From positions 263,010-327,009 of the forward strand of contig NZ_BMYW01000003.1 of NCBI RefSeq assembly GCF_014652475.1: a DNA stretch of 64,000 nucleotides, read 5' to 3'. How positions within the stretch are numbered: the stretch's first letter is position 1; the number at the start of each line of letters is the position of its first letter. This DNA is from Vogesella alkaliphila (GTDB lineage: Bacteria; Pseudomonadota; Gammaproteobacteria; Burkholderiales; Chromobacteriaceae). The translations under genes were made by a program, and so were the position numbers. Below are positions 44,692 to 54,081 of the stretch, in pieces. The notes beneath the pieces are model-generated. The model made no database searches and had not been told where the DNA came from. It saw only the letters and a list, made by a program, of their open reading frames with translations.

Positions 44692-45102
44692 ATGACGCTG
44701 CAAGGTTTGAACCACCTGACGCTGGCGGTAGGCGATCTGGAGCGTGCCTGGCAGTTCTATACCGATGTACTGGGCGCGAAACCAGAGGCTCGCTGGGCTG
44801 CTGGTGGCTACCTGACGCTGGGGGGACTGTGGTTGTGCCTGTCGCTGGATGACTGGCAAGGCCAGCCGCAGGCTGGTTATACCCACTATGCATTTGGTGT
44901 GGAGGCCGCGCAGTTTCCTGCCTGGGTAAGCCGGTTGCAAGCTGCGGGTGTGCCTAGCTGGCGTGACAACCGCAGCGAGGGCGAGTCGTTTTATTTTCTC
45001 GACCCGGATGGCCACCAACTGGAGCTACACGTGGGCTCGCTAGCCAGCCGTCTGGCAGCATGCAGGATACGTCCCTATCAGGACATGCAGTTTTTTGATT
45101 GA
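44692..45102 (+). CDS. fosA: FosA-type fosfomycin glutathione transferase
   Basis: This 136-residue protein (from ATG 44692) is very like Fos[18 protein letters not shown] holds the first metal His, GYTHYAFGV the second, and [12 protein letters not shown] the glutamate. [15 protein letters not shown] is the potassium/substrate loop and [17 protein letters not shown] the tail. FosA opens fosfomycin's epoxide with glutathione. Codon choice is less GC-biased than in purK and purC on either side, which suggests insertion into the pur operon. ATG 44680 is possible. Confidence 0.9.
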   Translation: MTLQGLNHLTLAVGDLERAWQFYTDVLGAKPEARWAAGGYLTLGGLWLCLSLDDWQGQPQAGYTHYAFGVEAAQFPAWVSRLQAAGVPSWRDNRSEGESFYFLDPDGHQLELHVGSLASRLAACRIRPYQDMQFFD

Positions 45103-45112
45103 AGGAATTACC

Positions 45113-45994
45113 ATGACCGCTAGCAATACCACTCTCACCAGCCTGAAGAAAATCTACTCCGGCAAGGTGCGCGACCTGTACGAGATCGACGACAAGCGCA
45201 TGCTGATGATCGCCTCCGACCGCCTGTCGGCGTTCGACGTGATCCTGGACGACCCGATCCCGGGCAAGGGCCAGATCCTGACCGCGATCTCCAACTTCTG
45301 GTTCGAGACGCTGAAGGACGTGGTGCCCAACCACCTGACCGGCGACAAGCCGGAAGACGTGGTGTCGGCGGCGGACCTGCCGCTGGTGGCCGGCCGCGGC
45401 GTGGTGGCCAAGCGCCTGAAGCCGGTGATGATCGAAGCCGTGGTGCGCGGCTATCTGGCCGGCTCCGGCTGGAAGGAATACCAGAAGTCCGGCACCGTGT
45501 GCGGCATCGCGCTGCCGGCCGGGTTGAAGGAATCCAGCAAGCTGCCGGAGCCGATCTTCACCCCGTCCACCAAGGCGGCGGTGGGCGATCACGACGAGAA
45601 CATCACCTACGCGCAGTGCGAGGCCATCGTCGGCGCCGAGCTGGCGGCCAAGGTGCGCGACACCGCCATCCTGCTGTACAAGACCGCGGCCGAGTTCGCC
45701 GCCAAGCGCGGCATCATCATCTGCGACACCAAGTTCGAGTTCGGCCTGGACGAAGACGGCACCCTGGTGCTGATGGACGAGGCGCTGACGCCGGACTCCA
45801 GCCGCTTCTGGCCGGCCGACAGCTACGCCGAGGGCAGCACCCCGCCGTCCTTCGACAAGCAGTTCGTGCGCGACTGGCTGGAAGCCTCCGGCTGGAACAA
45901 GCAGGCGCCGGCCCCGGCCGTGCCGCTGGACGTGCGCGAGAAGACCGCCGCCAAGTACCGCGAAGCGCTGGAGCGCCTGACCGGCCAGGCCTGA
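45113..45994 (+). CDS. purC: SAICAR synthetase PurC
   Basis: This 293-residue enzyme couples CAIR with aspartate. It has [18 protein letters not shown] at the ATP site, [12 protein letters not shown] and [26 protein letters not shown], all canonical. It is of the longer bacterial/fungal form. GAAGGA lies before the ATG. It probably belongs to one purE-purK-fosA-purC transcript ending at the terminator 20 bases after the stop. Confidence 0.96.
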   Translation: MTASNTTLTSLKKIYSGKVRDLYEIDDKRMLMIASDRLSAFDVILDDPIPGKGQILTAISNFWFETLKDVVPNHLTGDKPEDVVSAADLPLVAGRGVVAKRLKPVMIEAVVRGYLAGSGWKEYQKSGTVCGIALPAGLKESSKLPEPIFTPSTKAAVGDHDENITYAQCEAIVGAELAAKVRDTAILLYKTAAEFAAKRGIIICDTKFEFGLDEDGTLVLMDEALTPDSSRFWPADSYAEGSTPPSFDKQFVRDWLEASGWNKQAPAPAVPLDVREKTAAKYREALERLTGQA

Positions 45995-46013
45995 GCCTGA
46001 TCGCTTGCCGCCT

Positions 46014-46043
46014 AACGCCCGTACCCCTCCGGTACGGGCGTTT
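46014..46043 (+). terminator. Rho-independent terminator after purC
   Basis: AACGCCCGTACC and GGTACGGGCGTT arms (12 bases) around 5 bases, then TG. It ends the pur operon. Confidence 0.85.
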
Positions 46044-46159
46044 GTCCATGCCGCCTGCGCCACGGATGCGGCGCGGCGCCGGCAGTGGCATACTGACGCA
46101 CTTTCGTGCGGCCTGCGGCCAACCTTGTTCCCATTCCTTGCGTTTTCCGGAGTACTGAC

Positions 46160-46741
46160 ATGCCAACCACCCAGCCATCGCTCAGCACCGCGCGTCTGCA
46201 CCTGTTGCCGGCGGAGAGTGCGTGGGCGCGTGCCATGCTGGATTACCAGGTGCGCAACCGCGAGCACTTCGCACCCTGGGATCCGACCCCGGGCGGGATG
46301 TTCTACACCGAGCTGTTCTGGGCGATGCGCATGCGCCAGCGCGAGATGGACTGGAAGGACAGCCGCGGCGCGCTGTTCCTGGTGATGCCGGAGAAGGAAG
46401 CCGGCCGCGTGATCGGCACCGTCAGCCTGTCCAATATCAACCGCGGCGTGTTCCAGGGCTGCCACCTGGGCTACAACATCGACCACGCGCACCAGGGCCA
46501 GGGCCTGATGCGCGAGGCGGTGGAGGCGGTGATCGCCTTTGCCTTCGGCACGCTGAAGCTGCACCGGGTGCAGGCCAACTACCAGCCGGAGAACGAGCGC
46601 AGCGCCGCGCTCCTGAAGCGGCTGGGCTTCCAGATCGAGGGCCACGCCCGCGACTACCTGTTCCTCAACGGCGCCTGGCGCGATCACGTGCTGACCTCGC
46701 TGATCAACCGCAACTACGACCACACCCCGCTGCAGGCCTGA
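46160..46741 (+). CDS. rimJ: Ribosomal-protein-alanine N-acetyltransferase, RimJ type
   Basis: This 193-residue GNAT enzyme acetylates the N-terminus of ribosomal protein S5 in E. coli. The sequence aligns well with RimJ: HFAPWDPTPGGMF, GYNIDHAHQGQGLMREAVEA (acetyl-CoA loop), NYQPENERSAALLKRLGF and LFLNGAWRDHVLTSL. GGAG precedes the ATG. It lies between the pur terminator and the sbtAB pair. Confidence 0.88.
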   Translation: MPTTQPSLSTARLHLLPAESAWARAMLDYQVRNREHFAPWDPTPGGMFYTELFWAMRMRQREMDWKDSRGALFLVMPEKEAGRVIGTVSLSNINRGVFQGCHLGYNIDHAHQGQGLMREAVEAVIAFAFGTLKLHRVQANYQPENERSAALLKRLGFQIEGHARDYLFLNGAWRDHVLTSLINRNYDHTPLQA

Positions 46742-46833
46742 GCCGCGGCGCGAAACTTCCCCCTCTCTGCCCTGTCCAGCTGACGCCGCCGTCAGCCGGA
46801 CGGCGGACACCCTGACCCGGCGAAAGGAGAGCC

Positions 46834-47766
46834 ATGACATTGGATCCGGTAGTACTGTTTTTCCTGCTGGGGCTGTTCGCAGCCCTGGCCCGTTCCGACC
46901 TGAAACTGCCGCCGGCGCTGTACGAGACGCTGTCGGTGTTCCTGCTGCTGGCCATCGGCCTGAAGGGCGGCGTGGCACTGGCGAAGACCGGCAGCCCGCA
47001 GGTCTTGCTGCAGGTGCTGCTGGTGATCCTGCTGGGCACGCTGCTGACGCTGCTCGCCTTCGCCGTCCTGCGCTGGCGGCTGAACCGTGCCGACGCGGCG
47101 GCCACCGCCGCCCACTACGGCTCGGTCAGCGTGGTGACCTTCGCGGTCGCCGCCAGCTTCCTCGCGCGGCAGGGCATCGAGGCCGAGCCGCAGCTGACGC
47201 TGTTCCTGGCGGTGATGGAGATGCCGGCGCTGGTGGTCGGCGTGCTGCTGGCGCGGCTGGGCGAGCGGCAGCAGCTGCGCTGGGGGCAGCTGGCGCACGA
47301 GGTCTTCCTCGGCAAGAGCATGGTGCTGCTGCTGGGCGGGCTGGTGATAGGCTGGCTGGCCGGGCCGGCGGGCATAGGCAGCCTGTCGCCGCTGTACGTC
47401 GACCTGTTCAAGCCGGTGCTGTCGCTGTTCCTGCTGGAGATGGGGCTGCTGACGGCGGCCAAGCTCGGCGGCCTGCGCCGCCAGGGCAGCTTCGTGGTGC
47501 TGTTCGGGCTGCTGGTGCCGCTTGGTTTTGCCTGCATCGGCCTTGGCAGCGCCTACGCGATGGGGCTGTCGGCGGGCGGTGCCTTGCTGCTGGCGACCCT
47601 GTGCGCCTCGTCGTCCTATATCGCCGCCCCGGCCGCGATGCGTATCGCGGTGCCGGAGGCCAATCCGGCGCTGTCGCTGGCGGCCAGCCTGGGGGTGACC
47701 TTCCCGTTCAACCTGCTGCTCGGTATCCCTTTGTACTGGATGCTGACACAATGGCTGTATGCCTGA
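46834..47766 (+). CDS. sbtA: Sodium-dependent bicarbonate transporter, SbtA family
   Basis: This 310-residue membrane protein has about 10 hydrophobic segments. LSVFLLLAIGLKGGVAL, AAHYGSVSVVTFAVAASFL and CASSSYIAAPAAMRIAVPEANP are family signatures (DUF897). SbtA imports HCO3- with Na+. A PII-like gene follows, as in cyanobacteria. AAAGGAG precedes the ATG. Presence in a heterotroph-like genome suggests bicarbonate supply for carboxylation reactions. Confidence 0.9.
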   Translation: MTLDPVVLFFLLGLFAALARSDLKLPPALYETLSVFLLLAIGLKGGVALAKTGSPQVLLQVLLVILLGTLLTLLAFAVLRWRLNRADAAATAAHYGSVSVVTFAVAASFLARQGIEAEPQLTLFLAVMEMPALVVGVLLARLGERQQLRWGQLAHEVFLGKSMVLLLGGLVIGWLAGPAGIGSLSPLYVDLFKPVLSLFLLEMGLLTAAKLGGLRRQGSFVVLFGLLVPLGFACIGLGSAYAMGLSAGGALLLATLCASSSYIAAPAAMRIAVPEANPALSLAASLGVTFPFNLLLGIPLYWMLTQWLYA

Positions 47767-47776
47767 GGAGCGCGTC

Positions 47777-48079
47777 ATGACCTTTCATGCCAAGAAACTG
47801 TTGACCATCGTGACCGAGGCGGTGCTGGAAGCGCCGCTGGTGAAGGTGCTGCAGCAGCTCGGTGCCCACGGCTATACCGTCAGCGATGCCCGCGGTGGCG
47901 GCAGCCACGGCGTGCAGGGCGGCGGCTGGTCGTTCGAGGGCAATATCCGCGTCGACGTGGTGTGCGATGCGGCGGTGGCGGAGGCGATCGCCGCGCACTG
48001 CCAGCAGGCCTACCTGCCGCACTACGGCCTGATCCTCTACGTGTCCGATGTCGGCGTGCTGCGTGCCGACAAGTTCTGA
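47777..48079 (+). CDS. sbtB: PII-like regulator SbtB
   Basis: This 100-residue PII-like protein shows KKLLTIVTEAVLEAPLVKVLQQLGAHGYTVSDARGGG, the PII core, then GNIRVDVVCD. No C-terminal redox or R-loop extension is visible. SbtB binds SbtA and senses adenine nucleotides. ATG 47777 has GAGGAG 6 bases upstream; an ATG at 47759 overlaps the sbtA stop. It is co-transcribed with sbtA. Confidence 0.88.
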   Translation: MTFHAKKLLTIVTEAVLEAPLVKVLQQLGAHGYTVSDARGGGSHGVQGGGWSFEGNIRVDVVCDAAVAEAIAAHCQQAYLPHYGLILYVSDVGVLRADKF

Positions 48080-48100
48080 TCCTGCCTTGCAGGGGGTGCG

Positions 48101-49012
48101 ATGAAGCCTTTCCAGCTGACGGCCAGCGATGGCCACGTGATCCACGGTGTGTCGTGGCCGACGCAGCAGGCGCCGCGCGGCGTGCTGGTGATCGCGCACG
48201 GCATGAGCGAGCACGCCGAGCGCTACGACGTGCTGGCCGGGCGCCTGGCCGCCGCCGGTTACTGGGTCTACGCCCACAACCACCGCGGCCACGGCCGCGA
48301 GGCGCCGCTGCCGGGCTGGTTCGCCGCGCGCGACGGCTGGTCGCTGGTGGTCGACGACCTGCGCGAGGTGGTCGATCACGCCGCGGCGGCGCATCCGCAG
48401 ACGCCGCTGGTGCTGTACGGCCACAGCATGGGCAGCTTCGTGGCGCGCGCCTTTTTCCTGCGCTACGGCCAGCGCCTGTCCGGCATGGTGCTGTCCGCCA
48501 CCGGCTATCGCCAGCGCCTGCTGGCGCGGCTGATGCGCGGCGTGGCCAGGTTGGCCGCAAGGCTGGGCGGCGCCGCCAGCCCCAGCCGGCTGATGACGGC
48601 GCTGGTGTTCGGCAGCTTCAATCTCGGCTTCATGCCGACGCGCACCACGCTGGACTGGCTGTCGCGCGATGCGGCGCAGGTGGACGCCTATATCGCCGAT
48701 CCGCTGTGCGGCCAGTTTCCGACGCCGCAACTGTGGATAGACCTGTTCGGCGGCATCATCGCGCTGGAGCAGGGCGAGGCCGCCGCGCGCGGCCTGCACG
48801 ATTGTCCGGTGTGGCTGCAGGCCGGCAGCCGCGATCCGGTCAGCCTCGGCCGGTTCGGCCTGGGCCAGCTGGCGCGGCGCTACCGCAAGGCCGGGCTGCG
48901 CGACGTGACGGTGACGGTGTATCCGGGCGGCCGCCACGAGATGCACCACGAGACCAACCGCGCCGAGTTCGAGGCCGACCTGCTGGCCTGGCTCAACCGC
49001 GTCTGCCGCTAG
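48101..49012 (+). CDS. Alpha/beta hydrolase, lysophospholipase/monoacylglycerol-lipase type
   Basis: This 303-residue enzyme has HGMSEHAERYD as the oxyanion-hole region, nucleophile elbow YGHSMGSFVAR and a catalytic histidine in PGGRHEMHHE; the aspartate is probably in LQAGSRDPVS. This is the serine aminopeptidase S33 / monoacylglycerol lipase group, acting on lysophospholipids or monoglycerides. There is no signal peptide. A motif copy at 48548-48560 encodes RLAARL. A dispersed repeat starts right after the stop. Confidence 0.88.
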   Translation: MKPFQLTASDGHVIHGVSWPTQQAPRGVLVIAHGMSEHAERYDVLAGRLAAAGYWVYAHNHRGHGREAPLPGWFAARDGWSLVVDDLREVVDHAAAAHPQTPLVLYGHSMGSFVARAFFLRYGQRLSGMVLSATGYRQRLLARLMRGVARLAARLGGAASPSRLMTALVFGSFNLGFMPTRTTLDWLSRDAAQVDAYIADPLCGQFPTPQLWIDLFGGIIALEQGEAAARGLHDCPVWLQAGSRDPVSLGRFGLGQLARRYRKAGLRDVTVTVYPGGRHEMHHETNRAEFEADLLAWLNRVCR

Positions 49013-49013
49013 G

Positions 49014-49155
49014 AGCGTGTTCATGATCTCGCGAGCTCATGCGAGACAAGGCGAAAATGGCTGAGGAAGCGGCGTTTAGCTGGATGTAAACCAGCATGCC
49101 GAAGCCGTACTCACCGAGACGTTTCACAAAGCGCAGCAGATCGTGCGCAGGTTCT
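49014..49155 (+). repeat. Dispersed repeat, copy 2, opposite orientation
   Basis: It starts 2 bases after the hydrolase stop with AGCGTGTTCATGATCT and ends AGATCGTGCGCAGGTTCT at the dgkA stop. It matches the reverse complement of 31274-31426 along almost its whole length, including GCGAGACAAGGCGAAAA and ACCAGCATGCCGAAGC. It fits exactly between two convergent stop codons. Confidence 0.8.
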
Positions 49156-49538
49156 CAGCCAAATAGTACCAAGCCCCAGACCAGCAGCAGGTTGACGAGG
49201 CCGAGCAGCTGCGCCGCGCTGCCCATGTCCTTGGCGCGCTTGGCCAGCGGGTGGCGTTCCAGCGAGGTGTGGTCCACCGCCGCCTCGATCGCGGAATTGA
49301 GCAGCTCGATGATCAGCGTGGCGATGGAGCTGGCTACCAGCAGCGCGCGTGCCAGCGGTGTGGCGTCGACCACGAACAGCGCCAGCGGCACCAGCAGCAG
49401 CGCCAGCAGCGACAGCTGGCGGAAGGCGTCCTCGTGGCGGAAGGCGGCGCACAGGCCGTCCAGCGAGTAGCCGAAGGCGTTCAGCAGGCGGCGTACGCCG
49501 GTCTTGCCCTTGAACGGGCTTTCTTGATGCGGTGTCAT
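49155..49538 (-). CDS. dgkA: Diacylglycerol kinase DgkA
   Basis: This 127-residue membrane protein has three helices. It phosphorylates diacylglycerol released by membrane-oligosaccharide synthesis. ELLNSAIEAAVDHTS is the active-site signature, with RLLNAFGYSLDGLCAAFRHEDAFR before. Its start overlaps apbE's stop by 4 bases (ATGA). It is the last gene of the gshA-gshB-apbE-dgkA operon. Confidence 0.94.
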   Translation of the reverse strand: MTPHQESPFKGKTGVRRLLNAFGYSLDGLCAAFRHEDAFRQLSLLALLLVPLALFVVDATPLARALLVASSIATLIIELLNSAIEAAVDHTSLERHPLAKRAKDMGSAAQLLGLVNLLLVWGLVLFG

Positions 49539-50602
49539 CCGTTTCCTGTTTCGGTAATGCTGTCCGGCGCCACGCGCCAGTTCAGCCGTGTGGCCAGCGC
49601 GGGGTTCAGCCACGCGCGGCCCTGTCCGTCGATCAGCAGCCAGCCGGCCACGCCCAGCGCGCGCGCATGGCGTGCGGCCAAGCCTGGTCCGTCCAGATAC
49701 AGCGGTTTGCTGGCGACGTCGGAGCGCAGCCCGGCGTCGCTTGCCGGCGCGATCAGCACCGTCGCCGACTGCAAGTGGCAGTCGCTGTTGCCGTCGCGCG
49801 GGTCGATCAGGTGGCAGTGGCGGCGACCGTCGCGCAGCACGTAGCGCTGGTAGTCGCCGGAGGTGCCGATCGCCTCGCCGTCGTGCAGCGGCAGCGTCGC
49901 CATCGCCTCGTTGCGGCGCGGGTGGCGGATGCCGACCTGCCACGGCGTGCCGTCGGCCTTCTGCCCCAGCGCCATGATATTGCCGCCAATATTAAGCAAG
50001 GCTGAACGGATGCCGGCGGCCTGCAATTGCCGCCGCGCGCGATCCAGCGCCCAGCCCTTGGCCATGCCGCCGACGTCGACCTGCACCGTAGTCTTGTCGC
50101 TGCGTACCTCGCCGTCGGCGCCGATGGTGAGGTCGCGCAGCCGCGGCCGATTCGCCACCAGCGCCTGCAGCGCCGTCATGTCCACGGCGGTGCTCGCCGG
50201 CGTGTCCTGGTGAAAGCCCCACAGCGCCACCAGCCGGCCGATCGCCGGCGAGAACAGTCCGTCGCTGCGCGCCTCCAGCGCCTGGCCGCTGCGCAGCAGC
50301 GCCAGTAGCTCCGGCGACGGCCGGTAGGGCTGGCCGGCGGCGAGCGCGCGGTTCAGGCGGCCGGCGTCGCTGTCCGGCTGCCACGGGTGCAGCAGCCGGT
50401 GCAGGCGGTCCAGCTCGGCCAGCACCGCGGCGGCGGCCTGCTGCGCCTGCACCGGCGTGGCGGCGTTGAGCTTCAGCTCGACGCGGGTGCCGAACACGTA
50501 GCTTTCCTGCTGCCACGGCGGCGGCGCTTCGCCGCAGGCGGCGAGAGCAGACACGACAAGGGCGGCCAGCGCCGCCCTTGTACCGGGAAAGGTTGGCTGC
50601 AT
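49535..50602 (-). CDS. apbE: FAD:protein FMN transferase ApbE
   Basis: This 355-residue lipoprotein has lipobox ALAAC near residue 23. ApbE attaches FMN to threonine of Nqr/Rnf subunits in the periplasm. VDVGGMAKGWALDRA and LLNIGGNIMALG are family motifs, and the C-terminal DPRDG-x-SDCHLQSATVL fits. It overlaps gshB by one base. No nqr or rnf genes are in the window. Confidence 0.93.
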   Translation of the reverse strand: MQPTFPGTRAALAALVVSALAACGEAPPPWQQESYVFGTRVELKLNAATPVQAQQAAAAVLAELDRLHRLLHPWQPDSDAGRLNRALAAGQPYRPSPELLALLRSGQALEARSDGLFSPAIGRLVALWGFHQDTPASTAVDMTALQALVANRPRLRDLTIGADGEVRSDKTTVQVDVGGMAKGWALDRARRQLQAAGIRSALLNIGGNIMALGQKADGTPWQVGIRHPRRNEAMATLPLHDGEAIGTSGDYQRYVLRDGRRHCHLIDPRDGNSDCHLQSATVLIAPASDAGLRSDVASKPLYLDGPGLAARHARALGVAGWLLIDGQGRAWLNPALATRLNWRVAPDSITETGNG

Positions 50603-51555
50603 CAGCGCCGTTCCGTCACCGCGCGCTCCAGCGCATCGATGAACAGGCCGGCGACGTCGATGTCGCTGTGGTTCATGATTTCACGGAAACATGTCGGGCT
50701 GGTGACGTTGACCTCGGTCAGGTAGTTGCCGATCACGTCCAGCCCGGCCAGCAGGATGCCGCGCCGTTTCAGCTCCGGCGCCAGCCCCTCGGCGATCTCG
50801 CGGTCGCGCGTGCTCAGCGGCCGCACTTCGCCGCGGCCGCCGGCGGCGAGGTTGCCGCGGTTGTCGCCGCCCTGCGGGATGCGCGCCAGGCAGTAGTCGA
50901 CCGGCACGCCGTCGATCACCAGGATGCGCTTGTCGCCGTCGCGGATTTCCGGGATGTAGCGCTGCGCCATGATGGTGCGCTTGCCCTGTTCGGACAGGGT
51001 CTCGATGATCACGTTCAGGTTCGGGTCGTCCGGCCGCGCGCGGAAGATGCTGCTGCCGCCCATGCCGTCCAGCGGCTTGAGGATGGCGTCGTGGTGCTGG
51101 CGCACGAAGGCCAGCAGCCGCGACGGCTGCGAGGTGACCAGCGTCGGCGCGGTGAACTCGGCGAAGTTGAGGATGGCCAGCTTCTCGTTGAAGTCGCGCA
51201 GCGCCTGGCCCTTGTTGAACACGCGCGCGCCCTCGGCCTCGGCCAGCGTCAGCAGCTGGGTGGCGTACAGGTACTCGAGGTCGAACGGCGGGTCCTTGCG
51301 CATCACCACCGCGCTGAACGCGTTCAGCGGCAGGCGCTGGCCGTCGCTGGCGCGGAACCAGTCCTTGCCGTCCTTGCCGGTGAGGCTGACGCTGACGACG
51401 TCGGCCTGGATGCGGCCGCCCTCGATGGCGATGTCGCGCGCCTCGCAGAAGTAGATCGCGTGCTGGCGTGCCGCCGCCGCTTCCATCATCGCGAAGGTGC
51501 TGTCTTTCTTGATCTTGAAGCCGGCCAGCGGGTCGGCAATGAACAGGATTTTCAT
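50602..51555 (-). CDS. gshB: Glutathione synthase
   Basis: This 317-residue ATP-grasp enzyme joins glycine to gamma-glutamylcysteine. It has [24 protein letters not shown] at the start, [31 protein letters not shown] and [17 protein letters not shown], all matching E. coli GshB. It lies 7 bases after gshA and overlaps apbE. Confidence 0.96.
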   Translation of the reverse strand: MKILFIADPLAGFKIKKDSTFAMMEAAAARQHAIYFCEARDIAIEGGRIQADVVSVSLTGKDGKDWFRASDGQRLPLNAFSAVVMRKDPPFDLEYLYATQLLTLAEAEGARVFNKGQALRDFNEKLAILNFAEFTAPTLVTSQPSRLLAFVRQHHDAILKPLDGMGGSSIFRARPDDPNLNVIIETLSEQGKRTIMAQRYIPEIRDGDKRILVIDGVPVDYCLARIPQGGDNRGNLAAGGRGEVRPLSTRDREIAEGLAPELKRRGILLAGLDVIGNYLTEVNVTSPTCFREIMNHSDIDVAGLFIDALERAVTERR

Positions 51556-51562
51556 ACGGGCC

Positions 51563-52846
51563 TCACTCGGCGTCAGGGTCGGTATCTTCCAGCTCCAGCG
51601 CGGCGGCCAGCATCGCCAGGCGCGCGATCACGCCGTAGGCGTAGAAGCGGTTGGGGGCGTCGTTCGGCGCCGCCTTGTGGTCGGGCAGGCAGTGCTCTTC
51701 GAACGACAGCGGCACGAACTGCATGCCCGGGGCGTTGAGGTTCTCGTCGACGCCGCGCCCGGTGTGCACGCGGTAGAAGCCGCCGATCACGTAGCGGTCC
51801 ATCATGTACACCACCGGCTCGGCGACGCCGTCGTTGACGCACTCGAAGGTGTACACGCCTTCCTGCACGATGACCTCGGACACTTCCAGGCCTTCCTTCA
51901 CCACCGCCATCTTGTTGCGCGCCTTGCGGTTGAGGCCGCGCACCTCATCGCCGCTCTTCACGCTCATGATGCCCATGCCGTAGGTGCCGGCGTCGGCCTT
52001 CACGATCACGTAGGGCTCGTGGCTGATGCCGTATTCGCGGTACTTGACGCGGATCTTGTCCAGCATCTGGTCCACCAGCGCGGCAAGCTGGTCCTCGCCC
52101 TGGCGCGACTGGAAGTCGAGGCCCTTGGCGGCGAAGAAGTAGGGATTGATCAGCCACGGGTCGATCGACAGCATCTGCGCGAAGTCGGCGACCACCCTGT
52201 CGTAGGCGGCAAAGTGATTGGTCTTGCGCCGCACCGCCCAGCCGGCGTGCAGCGGCGGCAGCAGGTTCTGCTCGATGTTCTTCAGGATGTCGGGCAGGCC
52301 GGCGGACAGGTCGTTGTTGAGCAGCACGATGCAGGGGCTGAAGCCGTCGGCCAGCACCACGCGGTTGCCGCGCCGCTCCAGCGGCTCGACGGTGATGATG
52401 TCGCCACCCGCGGCAGTCAGCTGCGTCGGCTCGGTGATTTCCGGGTTCAGCGAGCCCAGGCGCACCTTCAGGCCGGCCTGCTGGAAGATATGCACCAGCG
52501 CCGCCACGTTCTGCAGGTAGTAGGTATTGCGGGTGTGGTTTTCCGGGATCAGCAGGATGCTCTTGGCCTCGGGACAGGCGCGCTCCACCGCGCTCTGCGC
52601 CGCCTGCACCGCCAGCGGCAGGAAGTCCGGATTCAGGTTGTTGAAGCCGCCGGGGAAGAGGTTCATGTCCACCGGCGCCAGCTTGAAACCGCTGTTGCGC
52701 AGGTCCACCGAGCCGTAGAACGGGGCGGCGTGGTTGTTCCACTGCTTGCGGAACCAGTGCTCGATGTGCGGCTGTGCCGCCAGGATGCGGCTCTCCAGTT
52801 CCAGCAATGGTCCGGTGAGTGCCGTGGTCAGGTGCGGTACAGTCAT
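51563..52846 (-). CDS. gshA: Glutamate-cysteine ligase, Acidithiobacillus type
   Basis: This 427-residue protein starts the glutathione pathway. It is not the E. coli GshA type but the form first noted in Acidithiobacillus (TIGR02049 group), common in beta- and gammaproteobacteria: [36 protein letters not shown] and [15 protein letters not shown]. It is followed by gshB after 7 bases. I rely on recall of this family's sequence, so the EC assignment is inferred. Confidence 0.88.
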   Translation of the reverse strand: MTVPHLTTALTGPLLELESRILAAQPHIEHWFRKQWNNHAAPFYGSVDLRNSGFKLAPVDMNLFPGGFNNLNPDFLPLAVQAAQSAVERACPEAKSILLIPENHTRNTYYLQNVAALVHIFQQAGLKVRLGSLNPEITEPTQLTAAGGDIITVEPLERRGNRVVLADGFSPCIVLLNNDLSAGLPDILKNIEQNLLPPLHAGWAVRRKTNHFAAYDRVVADFAQMLSIDPWLINPYFFAAKGLDFQSRQGEDQLAALVDQMLDKIRVKYREYGISHEPYVIVKADAGTYGMGIMSVKSGDEVRGLNRKARNKMAVVKEGLEVSEVIVQEGVYTFECVNDGVAEPVVYMMDRYVIGGFYRVHTGRGVDENLNAPGMQFVPLSFEEHCLPDHKAAPNDAPNRFYAYGVIARLAMLAAALELEDTDPDAE

Positions 52847-52935
52847 GAATCCCTCTCTTGCCCGTCAATCGAATGAGTCAGTTTAACTCTAGGATGGTGG
52901 GGTCGCGACGGGGCTTATTCAAGTCAGAATGCAAA

Positions 52936-52976
52936 CAGGCCGGCCAGCGCCGTCGTCTGCGGCGCTTGCCGGCCTG
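52936..52976 (-). terminator. Hairpin terminator after the PfkB kinase gene
   Basis: CAGGCCGGC and GCCGGCCTG outer arms with an inner AGCGCCG/CGGCGCT pairing give a very stable hairpin. On the minus strand it is followed by TTTGC. It lies past the kinase stop, upstream of gshA. Confidence 0.65.
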
Positions 52977-53012
52977 CCATCGCGCCGCTGGATCGGATTC
53001 AGCGCGGGCGGC

Positions 53013-53957
53013 TTACAGCGGCCACGGTTCGTTATAGGCCTGCTGGTACAGCGCGCGCAGTTTTTCCCAGTCGAAAAAGTGGTTCTGCGGGCCGTGGCTG
53101 GTGACCTTGATCGCACCGATGACGTTGGCGAGGCGGCCGGTGGTTTTCCAGTCCAGCCCCTGGCGGATGCCGTACAGCAGGCCGGCGCGGAAGGCGTCGC
53201 CGCAGCCCATCGGGTCGATGGGCTTGATCGGCATCTGCACCCGCGGGATCAGGTGGATGGTGTCGTCGGCGTAGATCTCGGCGCCCTTGGAGCCGCGGGT
53301 GACGATCAGCGCCTCGACCTTGCCGGCCAGCACCTCCACCGGCAGCCCGGCGCGTTCGCGCATCAGCTCGCTCTCGTAGTCGTTGATGGCGACGTAGGTC
53401 GCCAGCTCCACGATCTCGTTCAGTTCCTCGCGCGACAACAGCGGCAGCTCCTGGCCGGGGTCGAAGACGAACGGGATGCCGGCCTCGTGCAGCTCGCGGG
53501 TGTGCTGCAGGAAGGCGGCGTGGCCGCCGGGCGAGACAATCGCCACCTCGATGCGCTGTGGCACGTCGGCGATGTGGTTGACGGTGGCGTGGTCCATCGC
53601 GCCGGGGTGGAAGGCCATCAGCTGGTTGCCGTCCCTGTCGGCGATGCCGAAGCACTGCGAGGTGTACTGGCCGCGGATGGTGCGGATGAAGCGGTCGTCG
53701 ACGCCGGCGCGCTTCAGGTGCTGGCGGTAGGGCTCGAAGTCTTCGCCCACCGCGCCCATCACCAGCGGCGTCTCGCCGAGCAGGCACAGGCTGTAGGCGA
53801 TGTTGCCGGCCGGGCCGCCGAACTCGCGGCGCATGGTCGGCACCTTGAAGGTGGTCGAGATCTTGTGCAGCTGATCGGGCAGAATATGGTTGTCGAAGCG
53901 GTCTTCGAAATGGAACAGCGTGTCGTAGGCAAGCGCCCCGCAGACGAGAATGGACAT
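53013..53957 (-). CDS. PfkB-family carbohydrate/adenosine kinase
   Basis: This 314-residue sugar kinase of the ribokinase fold has FGGPAGNIAYSLCLLG as the N-terminal PfkB signature and DPMGCGDAFRAGLLYG with the catalytic Asp near residue 252. It most resembles the adenosine-kinase-like group found in beta/gammaproteobacteria. The substrate is not certain. A -10-like TAGAAT lies at 53989-53994 (minus strand). ATG 53957 is chosen by homology; an upstream ATG in frame has no family support. Confidence 0.87.
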   Translation of the reverse strand: MSILVCGALAYDTLFHFEDRFDNHILPDQLHKISTTFKVPTMRREFGGPAGNIAYSLCLLGETPLVMGAVGEDFEPYRQHLKRAGVDDRFIRTIRGQYTSQCFGIADRDGNQLMAFHPGAMDHATVNHIADVPQRIEVAIVSPGGHAAFLQHTRELHEAGIPFVFDPGQELPLLSREELNEIVELATYVAINDYESELMRERAGLPVEVLAGKVEALIVTRGSKGAEIYADDTIHLIPRVQMPIKPIDPMGCGDAFRAGLLYGIRQGLDWKTTGRLANVIGAIKVTSHGPQNHFFDWEKLRALYQQAYNEPWPL

Positions 53958-54081
53958 GGCTCGCGCGTAAACTGATGAGGAATCGACCATTCTACCATGA
54001 AGCCGCGACCGCGCCGCGCTGAACTGTGGCGTACTGGCAGCGATCTAACGCCATCTGGCGCATTACTACGGAATAAACTGA

